Shown here piece after piece: positions 12,365-24,400 of a stretch of DNA of 64,000 nt. Within the stretch, counting starts at the first letter, position 1, and every line of letters begins with the position of its first letter. This DNA is from Pycnopodia helianthoides (taxonomy: Eukaryota; Echinodermata; Asteroidea; Forcipulatida; Asteriidae), in the NCBI GenBank assembly GCA_032158295.1, contig CM063260.1, positions 5,403,501 to 5,467,500 on the forward strand, given 5' to 3'. Both the position numbers and the translations under genes were made by a program. Under the pieces are notes generated by a model, which was given only the letters and a program-made list of their open reading frames with translations, did not search any database and was not told the DNA's origin.

Positions 12365-12431
12365 TCTGTATAAAAGCCTCACCTAAACAAGAAAAAGTAT
12401 CAGGTAGAATCAGGCCTGCAACGTGCAGAAT

Positions 12432-15400
12432 TTATGCCAACTTGAGCCGCTCATAATGACGAGTCAGCATTTTCGTAATCTCTCCGTTGAGGACTTTACG
12501 CTTCTCTCGCTCTTCCTCCGTTTCACCATCTTCTTTGGTCCCGGCAAACTTATCAGGATGAAAATCGGAAAAGGCCTTTAGGAGAATCTTTTTCCGTGCT
12601 TTCTGCTTCTCCTGTGAATCGAATCCCTTTTCATATTCACAAAACTCCTTGAGGTGTTCGTCGGTAAACTTGCGATTCTTAGCGGGTGCGTGGTGCTTGT
12701 AGATGTGAGCGAGGAGTTCGCCAGCGGAAGTGTCCGCCTTTTCGAGAGCTGTGGTTTCAGCTGTCAAGGTTGCCAGTACCTGAGTGTAAAACAGAGACTT
12801 GCATCAATGTCAAATCTATATACAACAGGGATAAAGAATATTATACTGACGTGTGATAAACATTGTTTAAAATAACAAAGTTACTTGGGTGGGATTTAAA
12901 CCCACGAACCCCATATCATTCTAGAGCAAATGTCTTAACATCTAGAAAATGCAAACTTTCAGTGAGGCGGGCGATTCAATGGAAGTTTCAGGCACTCAAC
13001 CCAACCCATCTGCCGATCACCAGCATACTGACTGAACTCCCTGCGACAGAGGTAATGTCACAAAGGACAATCTTAAAGGAACATTACAGAATTGGTTTTT
13101 GCTGACAAAACAGTTGCTTGCAGTGTAAGCACTTTATGTAATCCACCATGTACATAAACTGACAAACCTGTAGAAGTTTGAGATCGATCGGTCATCTGGG
13201 TCACAAAAAAATAGTGAAAAACCGATTACACATTTGCATGAAATCATATAGAATTAACAAATGAATAAAACGCTCACTGAGCGATAAACTCCAATCGGAA
13301 AATTAGTTTATTCATTTTTCATCAAATATGGCATTTCAGACAGAAATATTTCAAGGGATGTTTTCTACTATCATCATCATTAGACCGTGTAAGTTTTATG
13401 TAAATCTGTGATCAAAAAGTATATTTTACAAGTTCTTACCAATTCTGTAATGTTCCTTTAACTGGAGTGAATTATTTTTTTGAAGCAGTTTGCTTATACT
13501 TTGAGTAACTGCATTGAACTGATAAAAAAAGTTACATATGCAAAAGAAGAAAGATCGATTGTGAGGCATTCTTTGTTGATGATAGAATGATCAAAAGTGT
13601 TACAATAAATTTGAGTGCTTCTGACTAAATTTGGCGGCCTACTGTAGTTTGCAAACCATTGCTATGGACCATTGGGGTTCTCGTGGATGAGAGGCTTATT
13701 GAAAACTTTTAAATAATTGCTGTTGATACTTAAAACGACTTGCTCAATCTACGGTAAAATTAAGTTGTTGTAATCATCCCCTTTTGCAAACATGATTGGC
13801 ACTCCATTGATTTAATCGTAGTCAAAAATGTGGCTGCAGTGCTGACTTCCAGACATTTGCACGCATCATCACTGCCCAAGGAGGTGTTTTCCTGGAGACA
13901 ATGGCGCTCTGTCTGTTAGCAACAGGACGCGGTGCAGTAAGATAGATGCTAGAAGAATAAATAAATACCTTTTGCCTGTGGAGATTGTTTTCAACTTCAT
14001 CCCTCTGGCGTTCTGTATCCTGGATCTTGCTGTACCCAGCAACACACTGCTGATACCAGGTCTGTGTTAGGAAGGTCTTGGGTTTAGCCGCGTCCACCAG
14101 CTCCAAACACCGTTTATAATAGCCTTTGGTTTTCACCGTGGAAAGCAGAATCTTCTCGTTCACTAGGCCCAAAAAGCTCAAGGCTGCTGCCTCCTGTTCC
14201 AAGTCTAACTCTGCAGCCTGAGTTTAAAACAAAAAAATTCAAGAAGTTTTACTTTTCACAGATGTTTAATTTTTCCTGATTTATTTGTTAATTTATTTCT
14301 TTCTTTACACATCCAACAGTGCAAGCGCCAATAACAGGATGATGATTAGGAATTTAGAAGAAATGCTCAGTTTTAGATGTGGGAGGAAAAATCCAATGGA
14401 GAAAACCCACTCAATCAGGTAGGGACTGAAAACCGATTCCACATGCCAAGGCTGCGGTCTGAAGTGGGATACGAACTGAGGTCCACAGAAGTGAAAGGCA
14501 GGGAAAGAAACCACCAGCTTGGTTTCAGCATCTATTGACCTACCTTCACCTTGAGATTTTCTTGAAAGAAGTGAAGATGCATTGAAGGCTAGACCATGTC
14601 AGGACCAAACCTGTAGTTGCATTCAACTCATTTTGCAAATCACATTTATATTATCCTGCCCAAAAAAGAGAGATTGCACGACAGAGCATCTAGGAACCAA
14701 AAGCTTCCGGGACCCCTAGGCGGGCCCCGGACCCCACACCGCAATGGCTTTGTGCTCAATTGTCTTTTAAAAAAGAAGCACCCCTTTGCAAATTTGTGTT
14801 CTCGCAGGCCTGCACTGTGTAACGGGCCAATGACGTGGGCGTGGTACGGCAGAGCCCGGATGGGCAAAGCCTGCCACGTAGGATTAATTATCGAAACAAA
14901 AGGGGATTGATGAAATTAAACCAACGTTAACACCAAAAGAAATGTGGCACAACAGACATAGCTTCAGGGGGGCGCCTCCCATGATAAGTTTTAATCGTAA
15001 ACAACAATATTATGGCAGTAGTTTATACAATAAATAAATAAGAGCAGAGGGGCTAATAGAAATCGCACTTACATGATAATTGAGAGTGGTGCAGGGAGCT
15101 CGGGCTGGAGTGTCAAACCAAAAGTAAACTAATAAACGGAGAGAAAGAGGGCTTCGCCTCGTAAAGAAATTGTGACCCCCGCCCACTCTCTGTACCGAGG
15201 TTTTATACCATTCGACACATTCCAAAAATGGGTATTGTGGGTAATAATACAAAGCAACAACCAAAAGAACCACTCATTGGGAAAGTATATGCAAATTAAC
15301 CGTGGCTGTTAAACTTATATACAAGTCGGTGCACGTTACAACACCTCTCTGCCAAAAAAAGGACACGTCCCGTGTCGAAATAATTCTTAATTTCAATTAC

Positions 15401-18400
15401 TTACAGCAACAACAACAACATACATGTTCTCCGTACTTTTCGAAGAAAAATAATGTGGGTCACAAATTAATACATCAAATGTACTACAAAACTATCCCGT
15501 TGCGTTTAACAGTAACAAAAAAAACAATGCAGAATTACTATGACTGTGTTTTGGGTTTATTTATTTATTTATTTTAATTATTATTATTATTATTTTTTAT
15601 TTATTTATATATATTTTATTATTGCATTTTATAATTTTCCGTGGGTGGATAAGCCAAAAACAACTACAGGGCACCACAAGAAAACTAATTGGGCATGGAC
15701 CAGTTACACTACAAAGTCTCTCATCCAGAAAGGAGGACGGGTTATTCTTCCAACTCGAGTTGGTTTATGACAGAAAGATGCATCTTCCTCATTGTTCGTC
15801 TGTGTTTCGAAGTCTCCAACGATATGGCCAGTAACGGTGTGGGCTTCGTTGTCATTCCAGCTTGGTAGTTCGACGTTAGCAGAGTTTGATGCAGCATGTT
15901 CATCAATGGGCTCATTCAGGATGTTGTCATCTTCACGAAGAGTACATGGTTTCAGCCTATCGAAGTGCACAACTTGGCGGGTACGGGTTACATTTGGCAC
16001 TTTGATGAGATAATTCGCATCAGAATATTTCTTGATAATTGTACATGGGCCCTTCCAGTGACTTCTTAGTTTTGGAGAAAGTCCAACGAATCTCTCCGGG
16101 CAATAAAGCCAAACGTTGTCACCACTTTTGTAGGGACTCCCGTACATCCGTGTGTCATAAAGTTTCTTCTGACGTCGTTGTTCTCCTCCTGCATGTTTCC
16201 TCGCCGTCTCAAAAGCATCCTCCAACTTGGACTTTACCTCCATCGCGTAGGGTTGGGTTTGCTGTACCTGAACATCTGGAATTGGTCCTGCAAGTATATC
16301 TAGTGGCAAATTAATTTCACGTCCAAAAACTAAGCTATTTGGTGTTGCCCCTGTAGTTTCCTGATTGGATGCCCTATAAGCCATTAAGACAAAAGGCAAA
16401 TGCTCATCCCAGTCACTTTGGTCACTTCTGCAATACATACTTAGCATTGTCTCTAATGTTCTATTAAATCGTTCCACGAGCCCGTCTGATTGGGGGTGGT
16501 AGGCCGTTGTGCGCGTCTTATCAATTTCCAACATTTCACATACTTTGGTGAATAATTTGGATTCGAAATTTGTTCCTTGATCACTATGAATTTTGCTAGG
16601 TACACCATATCTACAGATGAATTGAGTTACCAATACTTTAGCTACTGTTTCGGCTTGTTGATTGGGTAGTGCATAGGCCTCTGACCATCTCGTAAAATAG
16701 TCCATAATTACCAGTATGTACTTATTACCGTTTTTACTTTCGGGCAATGGGCCCATTACGTCCAATGCAATGCGTTCGAAAGGAGCGCCAGTAGGAGCTA
16801 GTTGTAGTGGTGCTCTAAATTTCTTCTTTGGCGCTTTTCGTGCCTGACAAGATTGACACCCATTAACCCACACATCTACAGTACGTCGGTAACCGACCCA
16901 GTAAAATTTCCTCTGGATTTTGCTAAAGGTTCGTTTCTGGCCAAGATGGCCACCTGTTCGTCCATCATGGCTCTGTTTAAGTACTTCTTTTTGCATATTA
17001 GAAGGAACTACCAATTGACAAACTACTGACCTGTTTCTAGTCTTACATTGACGACACAGTATACCCTCATTTAGTACCAGCTGCTCCCACTGGAACCACA
17101 AGGCCCTTGTTTCTCGTGGCAGTCCACTTATTTCTTTACCAGGGGGTCGACTTTTGCGACCAGACTGGAGCCACTGAATAACGGGCAGCAAAATTGCGTC
17201 TTCTCGTTGGGCCTTGCGGATGGCAGTGGGTTCAAAACCTGTAACTAAGAAAACTCCACAACATTTTCCATTAGGTATGTTATCAGATTCGGTACATGGG
17301 CGCCTAGATAGAGCATCAGCATTTTGGTGCTTGCGTCCTGGGCGGTGCTGAATTTTAAAATCAAATGTACCAAGTATTTCAAGCCACCGTGCCATCTGCC
17401 CTTCCGCCTGATTGCTGTTTAAAAGCCACCGCAGTGACGCATGGTCGGTGCGTACAATGAATTTTCTTCCATACAAATAGTGTCGAAAATGTTTAACATA
17501 AGTTACAACCGCAAGTAATTCTTTACGGGTTACACTGTACTTGCGTTCTGCCTTACTTAGCTTACGACTTGCGTAACTAACAACATGTTCTCTTTCATCA
17601 ATTTCTTGTGAGAGAACGGCCCCAATTCCTTCATTGCTGGCATCAGTATCCAGAATGAATGGTTGGTCGAAATTTGGGTAGCTAAGAACGGGAGATGAAA
17701 TCAAGTTAGACCGCAATTGATAAAAAGCTTTTTCACAACTCTCGTCCCATACAAATCCGACATTCTTTTGTGTCAAACGATGCAAGGGTGCCGCAATGTG
17801 GGCAAAATTTTGTACGAATCTCCGATAATACGAACACAGCCCTAAGAAGCTTCTAACCTCTTTTAAAGTTGTTGGATTAGGCCATTCTCTCACGCGTTGA
17901 ATTTTGTCTGGGTCTGTCGAAATGCCTTGCTTTGAGACAATGTAACCCAAGTATTTCACTTCAGTTTGACACAATTTACATTTGCTGGCTTTTAATTTCA
18001 AACCAGCTTTCTCTAGCGTTTTCAGCACAGTACTTAATCTTATGAGATGTTCTTCAAAGGTTGCTGCAAATATAATAATATCATCAATGTAAACAAGACA
18101 CGTTTTCCAATGAAGGCCTGCAAGAACGCGTTCCATTAAGCGCTCAAAAGTGGCGGGCGCATTACAAAGCCCAAAAGGCATTACATTGAACTCGTACAGA
18201 CCTGTACCTGCTGAAAACGCCGTTTTGGGGCGGTCTTCTGGGTGTACTTCTACCTGCCAGTATCCGCTAGCTAAATCTAAAGTGCTAAACCAGTTTGACA
18301 CATATAGAGCATCTAGACTGTCATCTATTCTGGGGAGAGGATATGCATCTTTCTTTGTGACATTGTTCAGTTTTCTGTAATCAATACAGAACCGAATTGT

Positions 18401-21400
18401 GTTATCTTTTTTCTTGACTAATACAACTGGTGACAACCAAGCACTTTCTGAGGGACTTATGATATTTTTACTCAACATAGTCTCTATTTGATTCAGTACT
18501 TCAGAGCGCTGGTAATAGGGAACACGTCTAATTGGTTGACGAATAGGTATTTGATCATTGGTGTGAATCTGGTGGTACAACCTATCAGTACGACCAATAT
18601 TATCGTTACTGGCAAACACTGAAGCATGGCTTCGAATAACATCACTTAGTTGTTGTTTCTGTTGCACATTAAGTGTTTTATTACTACAGTTTAACAGTTC
18701 TTCTTCAAGATTGGAATGCATCAATGGCTTGCTACTTTCACTTAAATCTGCCAACTGTGACAACTCTTGGGCAGGTTGGAGTAAGGCTACACTTGTATTC
18801 TTATACAACACAACTGGGTCCGATTGCACATTAAGTATCCTTACAGGGACATACCTATTGTTTGGTTGAACTAAGGAACGTGCTACAAGAATGCCTTTGT
18901 CTCTAATTATGTTACTGATGGGTTCAATCAATCCACTACAACAAGTACCCTCTCTTAACTTCACTCTACCAGGAACAATAACCTCTTGCCCTGGTTGAAC
19001 AGTTACATTCTGATCTATGCAAATTCGACAACATTGTGAATTATTTTCTTCACGTACAATGTCTATTGTAACGCCATCTACTGTCAATTTGCCCTTACTT
19101 AAATGGAGGACACTATCGTGACTGTTTAAAAAGTCCATACCAAGAATACCTGCTTGACTAATGTCGGCAACAATTACTTCGTGGTTGGTTTTTAACTTTC
19201 CCAATTGTAATGACACCGAAAATCTTCCATGAACATTAAGTGGGGCACCATCAGCAGTAACTATTGCAATGTCGCACTTTTCAATTTGTTTTTTCACTTG
19301 ATCAGGAAATAGTTTGACAACCCGTGGGTGGAAAACGGTATGTGATGAGCCTGTGTCGATTAACATTTTAACTGCGACACCATACACATTACTAAATGCA
19401 AACATACTATTTGCTTGGGTCTTTGAAGGAAGTTGCACGTCGACCCCAGATACAACTTGACCTAGTTTTCCGACTGAGGATTACGTTTGTTCGTATCACC
19501 CGTGTCATTAGGTTTTACATTATTCGGGCCTGACCTACAATTTCTACTAATATGGCCTACTTTGCCACACTGATAGCATTCTCTATCTCTACGTCTTAGT
19601 GACTGCACAAGATTTTCGACAATTTGAATGTTTTGATTTAGCTTTTGCTCAAGTCTTCCTATCTTTTCGTCAATACTCATCTCTGACGTCTTATTTTCCC
19701 CAGCTGACCTTTGCAGTAAAGCAACGCGTTGTTGCTGCGTAATCACTGCCGCCTGGTCAGTTAAGTTTGCATTTGCCTCAGCTTTTAAAATGTCTTCTTC
19801 GCGTTGCGCTACTTGAAGTGCGTCTTTTAGGGTTTTTGTGTTTGCGCGACGCACTTCTGCTCTGATTGAAGGAGGTTGCAATGCGTCAATGAAATAACTC
19901 ACTGCGACATGATCAGCATTTAGTGCATCCATTTTTGGATACGCCCTTGTGACTAGGCTACGGATGTCTTGCGCCAGTGCAGCTAATTTTTCACCTTGCT
20001 TGCGCTCACGCTGCTTTAACCGCGAGCGGTACGCATCAGTACTATGAGTTGGGCTAAAGCGAGCTCGTAATTCTTCTTCAACAAAAATGTAGTTAGTCTT
20101 CTCATTATCTGGAATATCTCTAAACAGTTTTAACGCAGGGCCTCTTAAACATACAGCGAGTTGCTGAACCTTTTCGGTTCCAACCCAATTGTTGATATCG
20201 GCACACAAATTAAAATGAACAATCCAGTCTTTAAAATTACTAGCTCCATCGTAATTTCCAGGAGTTCTCTGTTTATCGACAAGCATGATTTTAGAAGGTG
20301 AAGACTGAATTTGTTTTTTAGGCTTAAGTCTATGTTTCCTAACTGTGACATTACGCAACGGGGTAAGTAATAATTGACTGATCGGACTACCTTCTGTTGG
20401 TGGAACAGAAAGAGGTAAACCTTTTCCACCAGCCGAAGCTGCATGCACCACCCTGTCATAATAGCTAACTTCTGCTTCTAAAAGGGCTATTTCAGCTTTA
20501 ATGGATTTGGAATCTACTTTACATGAAGGTGTCGACTCTAAAATCCCATGCTCTGAATGAGAGGTGCCCTCTCCGTCGACAAGTCTGTGTGCCATAATAC
20601 AATTTTGAGATGAGGTAAAATATTAAAAAGAATCCCACCGCTGCCACCAATTTTGTAACGGGCCAATGACGTGGGCGTGGTACGGCAGAGCCCGGATGGG
20701 CAAAGCCTGCCACGTAGGATTAATTATCGAAACAAAAGGGGATTGATGAAATTAAACCAACGTTAACACCAAAAGAAAATGTGGCACAACAGACATAGCT
20801 TCAGGGGGGCGCCTCCCATGATAAGTTTTAATCGTAAACAACAATATTATGGCAGTAGTTTATACAATAAATAAATAAGAGCAGAGGGGCTAATAGAAAT
20901 CGCACTTACATGATAATTGAGAGTGGTGCAGGGAGCTCGGGCTGGAGTGTCAAACCAAAAGTAAACTAATAAACGGAGAGAAAGAGGGCTTCGCCTCGTA
21001 AAGAAATTGTGACCCCCGCCCACTCTCTGTACCGAGGTTTTATACCATTCGACACATTCCAAAAATGGGTATTGTGGGTAATAATACAAAGCAACAACCA
21101 AAAGAACCACTCATTGGGAAAGTATATGCAAATTAACCGTGGCTGTTAAACTTATATACAAGTCGGTGCACGTTACAACTGTATCAACAGCTGCAGGCGC
21201 TCTCATCAAATAAGTTTTTATGGCCATTAATTTTTGGAGTATCTACGTACCAATCTGTGAACTTTCCTTTAATGTGTAGCGAGTCTGAGCCTCTCAATCG
21301 GTCCTGTTATTTTTTAAATGAATTTCCCGATCAGGATTTTTCATTGGTCTTTGTTGGCATTCAGATTTAGAAAAGAGATGAAGTTGACGTCAAGGAAAGT

Positions 21401-24400
21401 ATGACCCAACCCTGTAGTGTGATGAAGAATATGTTATCCTATAAAATGCAACACCCTAAAAGTTTTGATGGTTGGGGGTCATCCTCTATATAAAGAGGAT
21501 GCAGGCACCTTCCTTGTGCAAACTTATTTGCATCCTAAATTCCCCAAGGAATTAGTGCTCTAGTGAAGAAATTTTATCTTTTATAACAAATTTGTTGTGA
21601 AGTTGTGCTCCTGGTATAAACACCGCTTTAGACCAACAAGTGTTTGGATCCATCAAAGTATGCAATTCTGTTTTGATAAAGCAACATATGTGGGAACCTA
21701 CATTTTAAAAGTTCCCAAAATGTTTGAATCTGCCTGAGACTTGCAAAGTCTATGACCTAGAAAGTACCTTTTTCTACAAAACCAAAAACAAATTTACAAC
21801 TGAGTTATAACTCACTTTCAGAGAGGCCTGCTTAAACCAGTCGACGACATCCCACACAACATCCATTTGCAAGTCCTCTTCATTGTCAAGCATCTCTGCC
21901 ATCAGAATATTTCTTGATAATTGTACATGGGCCCTTCCAGTGACTTCTTAGTTTTGGAGAAAGTCCAACGAATCTCTCCGGGCAATAAAGCCAAACGTTG
22001 TCACCACTTTTGTAGGGACTCCCGTACATCCGTGTGTCATAAAGTTTCTTCTGACGTCGTTGTTCTCCTCCTGCATGTTTCCTCGCCGTCTCAAAAGCAT
22101 CCTCCAACTTGGACTTTACCTCCATCGCGTAGGGTTGGGTTTGCTGTACCTGAACATCTGGAATTGGTCCTGCAAGTATATCTAGTGGCAAATTAATTTC
22201 ACGTCCAAAAACTAAGCTATTTGGTGTTGCCCCTGTAGTTTCCTGATTGGATGCCCTATAAGCCATTAAGACAAAAGGCAAATGCTCATCCCAGTCACTT
22301 TGGTCACTTCTGCAATACATACTTAGCATTGTCTCTAATGTTCTATTAAATCGTTCCACGAGCCCGTCTGATTGGGGGTGGTAGGCCGTTGTGCGCGTCT
22401 TATCAATTTCCAACATTTCACATACTTTGGTGAATAATTTGGATTCGAAATTTGTTCCTTGATCACTATGAATTTTGCTAGGTACACCATATCTACAGAT
22501 GAATTGAGTTACCAATACTTTAGCTACTGTTTCGGCTTGTTGATTGGGTAGTGCATAGGCCTCTGACCATCTCGTAAAATAGTCCATAATTACCAGTATG
22601 TACTTATTACCGTTTTTACTTTCGGGCAATGGGCCCATTACGTCCAATGCAATGCGTTCGAAAGGAGCGCCAGTAGGAGCTAGTTGTAGTGGTGCTCTAA
22701 ATTTCTTCTTTGGCGCTTTTCGTGCCTGACAAGATTGACACCCATTAACCCACACATCTACAGTACGTCGGTAACCGACCCAGTAAAATTTCCTCTGGAT
22801 TTTGCTAAAGGTTCGTTTCTGGCCAAGATGGCCACCTGTTCGTCCATCATGGCTCTGTTTAAGTACTTCTTTTTGCATATTAGAAGGAACTACCAATTGA
22901 CAAACTACTGACCTGTTTCTAGTCTTACATTGACGACACAGTATACCCTCATTTAGTACCAGCTGCTCCCACTGGAACCACAAGGCCCTTGTTTCTCGTG
23001 GCAGTCCACTTATTTCTTTACCAGGGGGTCGACTTTTGCGACCAGACTGGAGCCACTGAATAACGGGCAGCAAAATTGCGTCTTCTCGTTGGGCCTTGCG
23101 GATGGCAGTGGGTTCAAAACCTGTAACTAAGAAAACTCCACAACATTTTCCATTAGGTATGTTATCAGATTCGGTACATGGGCGCCTAGATAGAGCATCA
23201 GCATTTTGGTGCTTGCGTCCTGGGCGGTGCTGAATTTTAAAATCAAATGTACCAAGTATTTCAAGCCACCGTGCCATCTGCCCTTCCGCCTGATTGCTGT
23301 TTAAAAGCCACCGCAGTGACGCATGGTCGGTGCGTACAATGAATTTTCTTCCATACAAATAGTGTCGAAAATGTTTAACATAAGTTACAACCGCAAGTAA
23401 TTCTTTACGGGTTACACTGTACTTGCGTTCTGCCTTACTTAGCTTACGACTTGCGTAACTAACAACATGTTCTCTTTCATCAATTTCTTGTGAGAGAACG
23501 GCCCCAATTCCTTCATTGCTGGCATCAGTATCCAGAATGAATGGTTGGTCGAAATTTGGGTAGCTAAGAACGGGAGATGAAATCAAGTTAGACCGCAATT
23601 GATAAAAAGCTTTTTCACAACTCTCGTCCCATACAAATCCGACATTCTTTTGTGTCAAACGATGCAAGGGTGCCGCAATGTGGGCAAAATTTTGTACGAA
23701 TCTCCGATAATACGAACACAGCCCTAAGAAGCTTCTAACCTCTTTTAAAGTTGTTGGATTAGGCCATTCTCTCACGCGTTGAATTTTGTCTGGGTCTGTC
23801 GAAATGCCTTGCTTTGAGACAATGTAACCCAAGTATTTCACTTCAGTTTGACACAATTTACATTTGCTGGCTTTTAATTTCAAACCAGCTTTCTCTAGCG
23901 TTTTCAGCACAGTACTTAATCTTATGAGATGTTCTTCAAAGGTTGCTGCAAATATAATAATATCATCAATGTAAACAAGACACGTTTTCCAATGAAGGCC
24001 TGCAAGAACGCGTTCCATTAAGCGCTCAAAAGTGGCGGGCGCATTACAAAGCCCAAAAGGCATTACATTGAACTCGTACAGACCTGTACCTGCTGAAAAC
24101 GCCGTTTTGGGGCGGTCTTCTGGGTGTACTTCTACCTGCCAGTATCCGCTAGCTAAATCTAAAGTGCTAAACCAGTTTGACACATATAGAGCATCTAGAC
24201 TGTCATCTATTCTGGGGAGAGGATATGCATCTTTCTTTGTGACATTGTTCAGTTTTCTGTAATCAATACAGAACCGAATTGTGTTATCTTTTTTCTTGAC
24301 TAATACAACTGGTGACAACCAAGCACTTTCTGAGGGACTTATGATATTTTTACTCAACATAGTCTCTATTTGATTCAGTACTTCAGAGCGCTGGTAATAG

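Larger units (their letters stand above)
14818..21177 (-). mobile_element. Ty3/gypsy LTR retrotransposon, full-length
   Basis: A full-length element of about 6.36 kb in the same orientation as the host gene, inside intron 2 of copy A. LTRs lie at 14818-15340 and 20654-21177 and by eye differ by a single-base indel, so insertion is recent. Both begin TGTAACG and end CGTTACA, a 7-bp inverted terminal repeat. The host bases ACTG occur just left (14814-14817) and just right (21178-21181), a 4-bp target duplication. Gag and pol are open without visible breaks, in the order protease, reverse transcriptase, RNase H, integrase, which is Ty3/gypsy order. No envelope-like frame lies between pol and the 3' LTR. 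The empty site can be read in copy B near 1503, where the flank continues with ATCAACAGCTGCAG. Confidence 0.95.

Noticed and set aside
15010..15273. 87-codon frame repeated in all three LTRs
   Set aside because: It lies wholly within the LTR and repeats only because the LTR does; no protein features.
15341..15703. Possible envelope gene between pol and the 3' LTR
   Set aside because: Only about 360 bases with no open frame of note, so the element is a retrotransposon without env.
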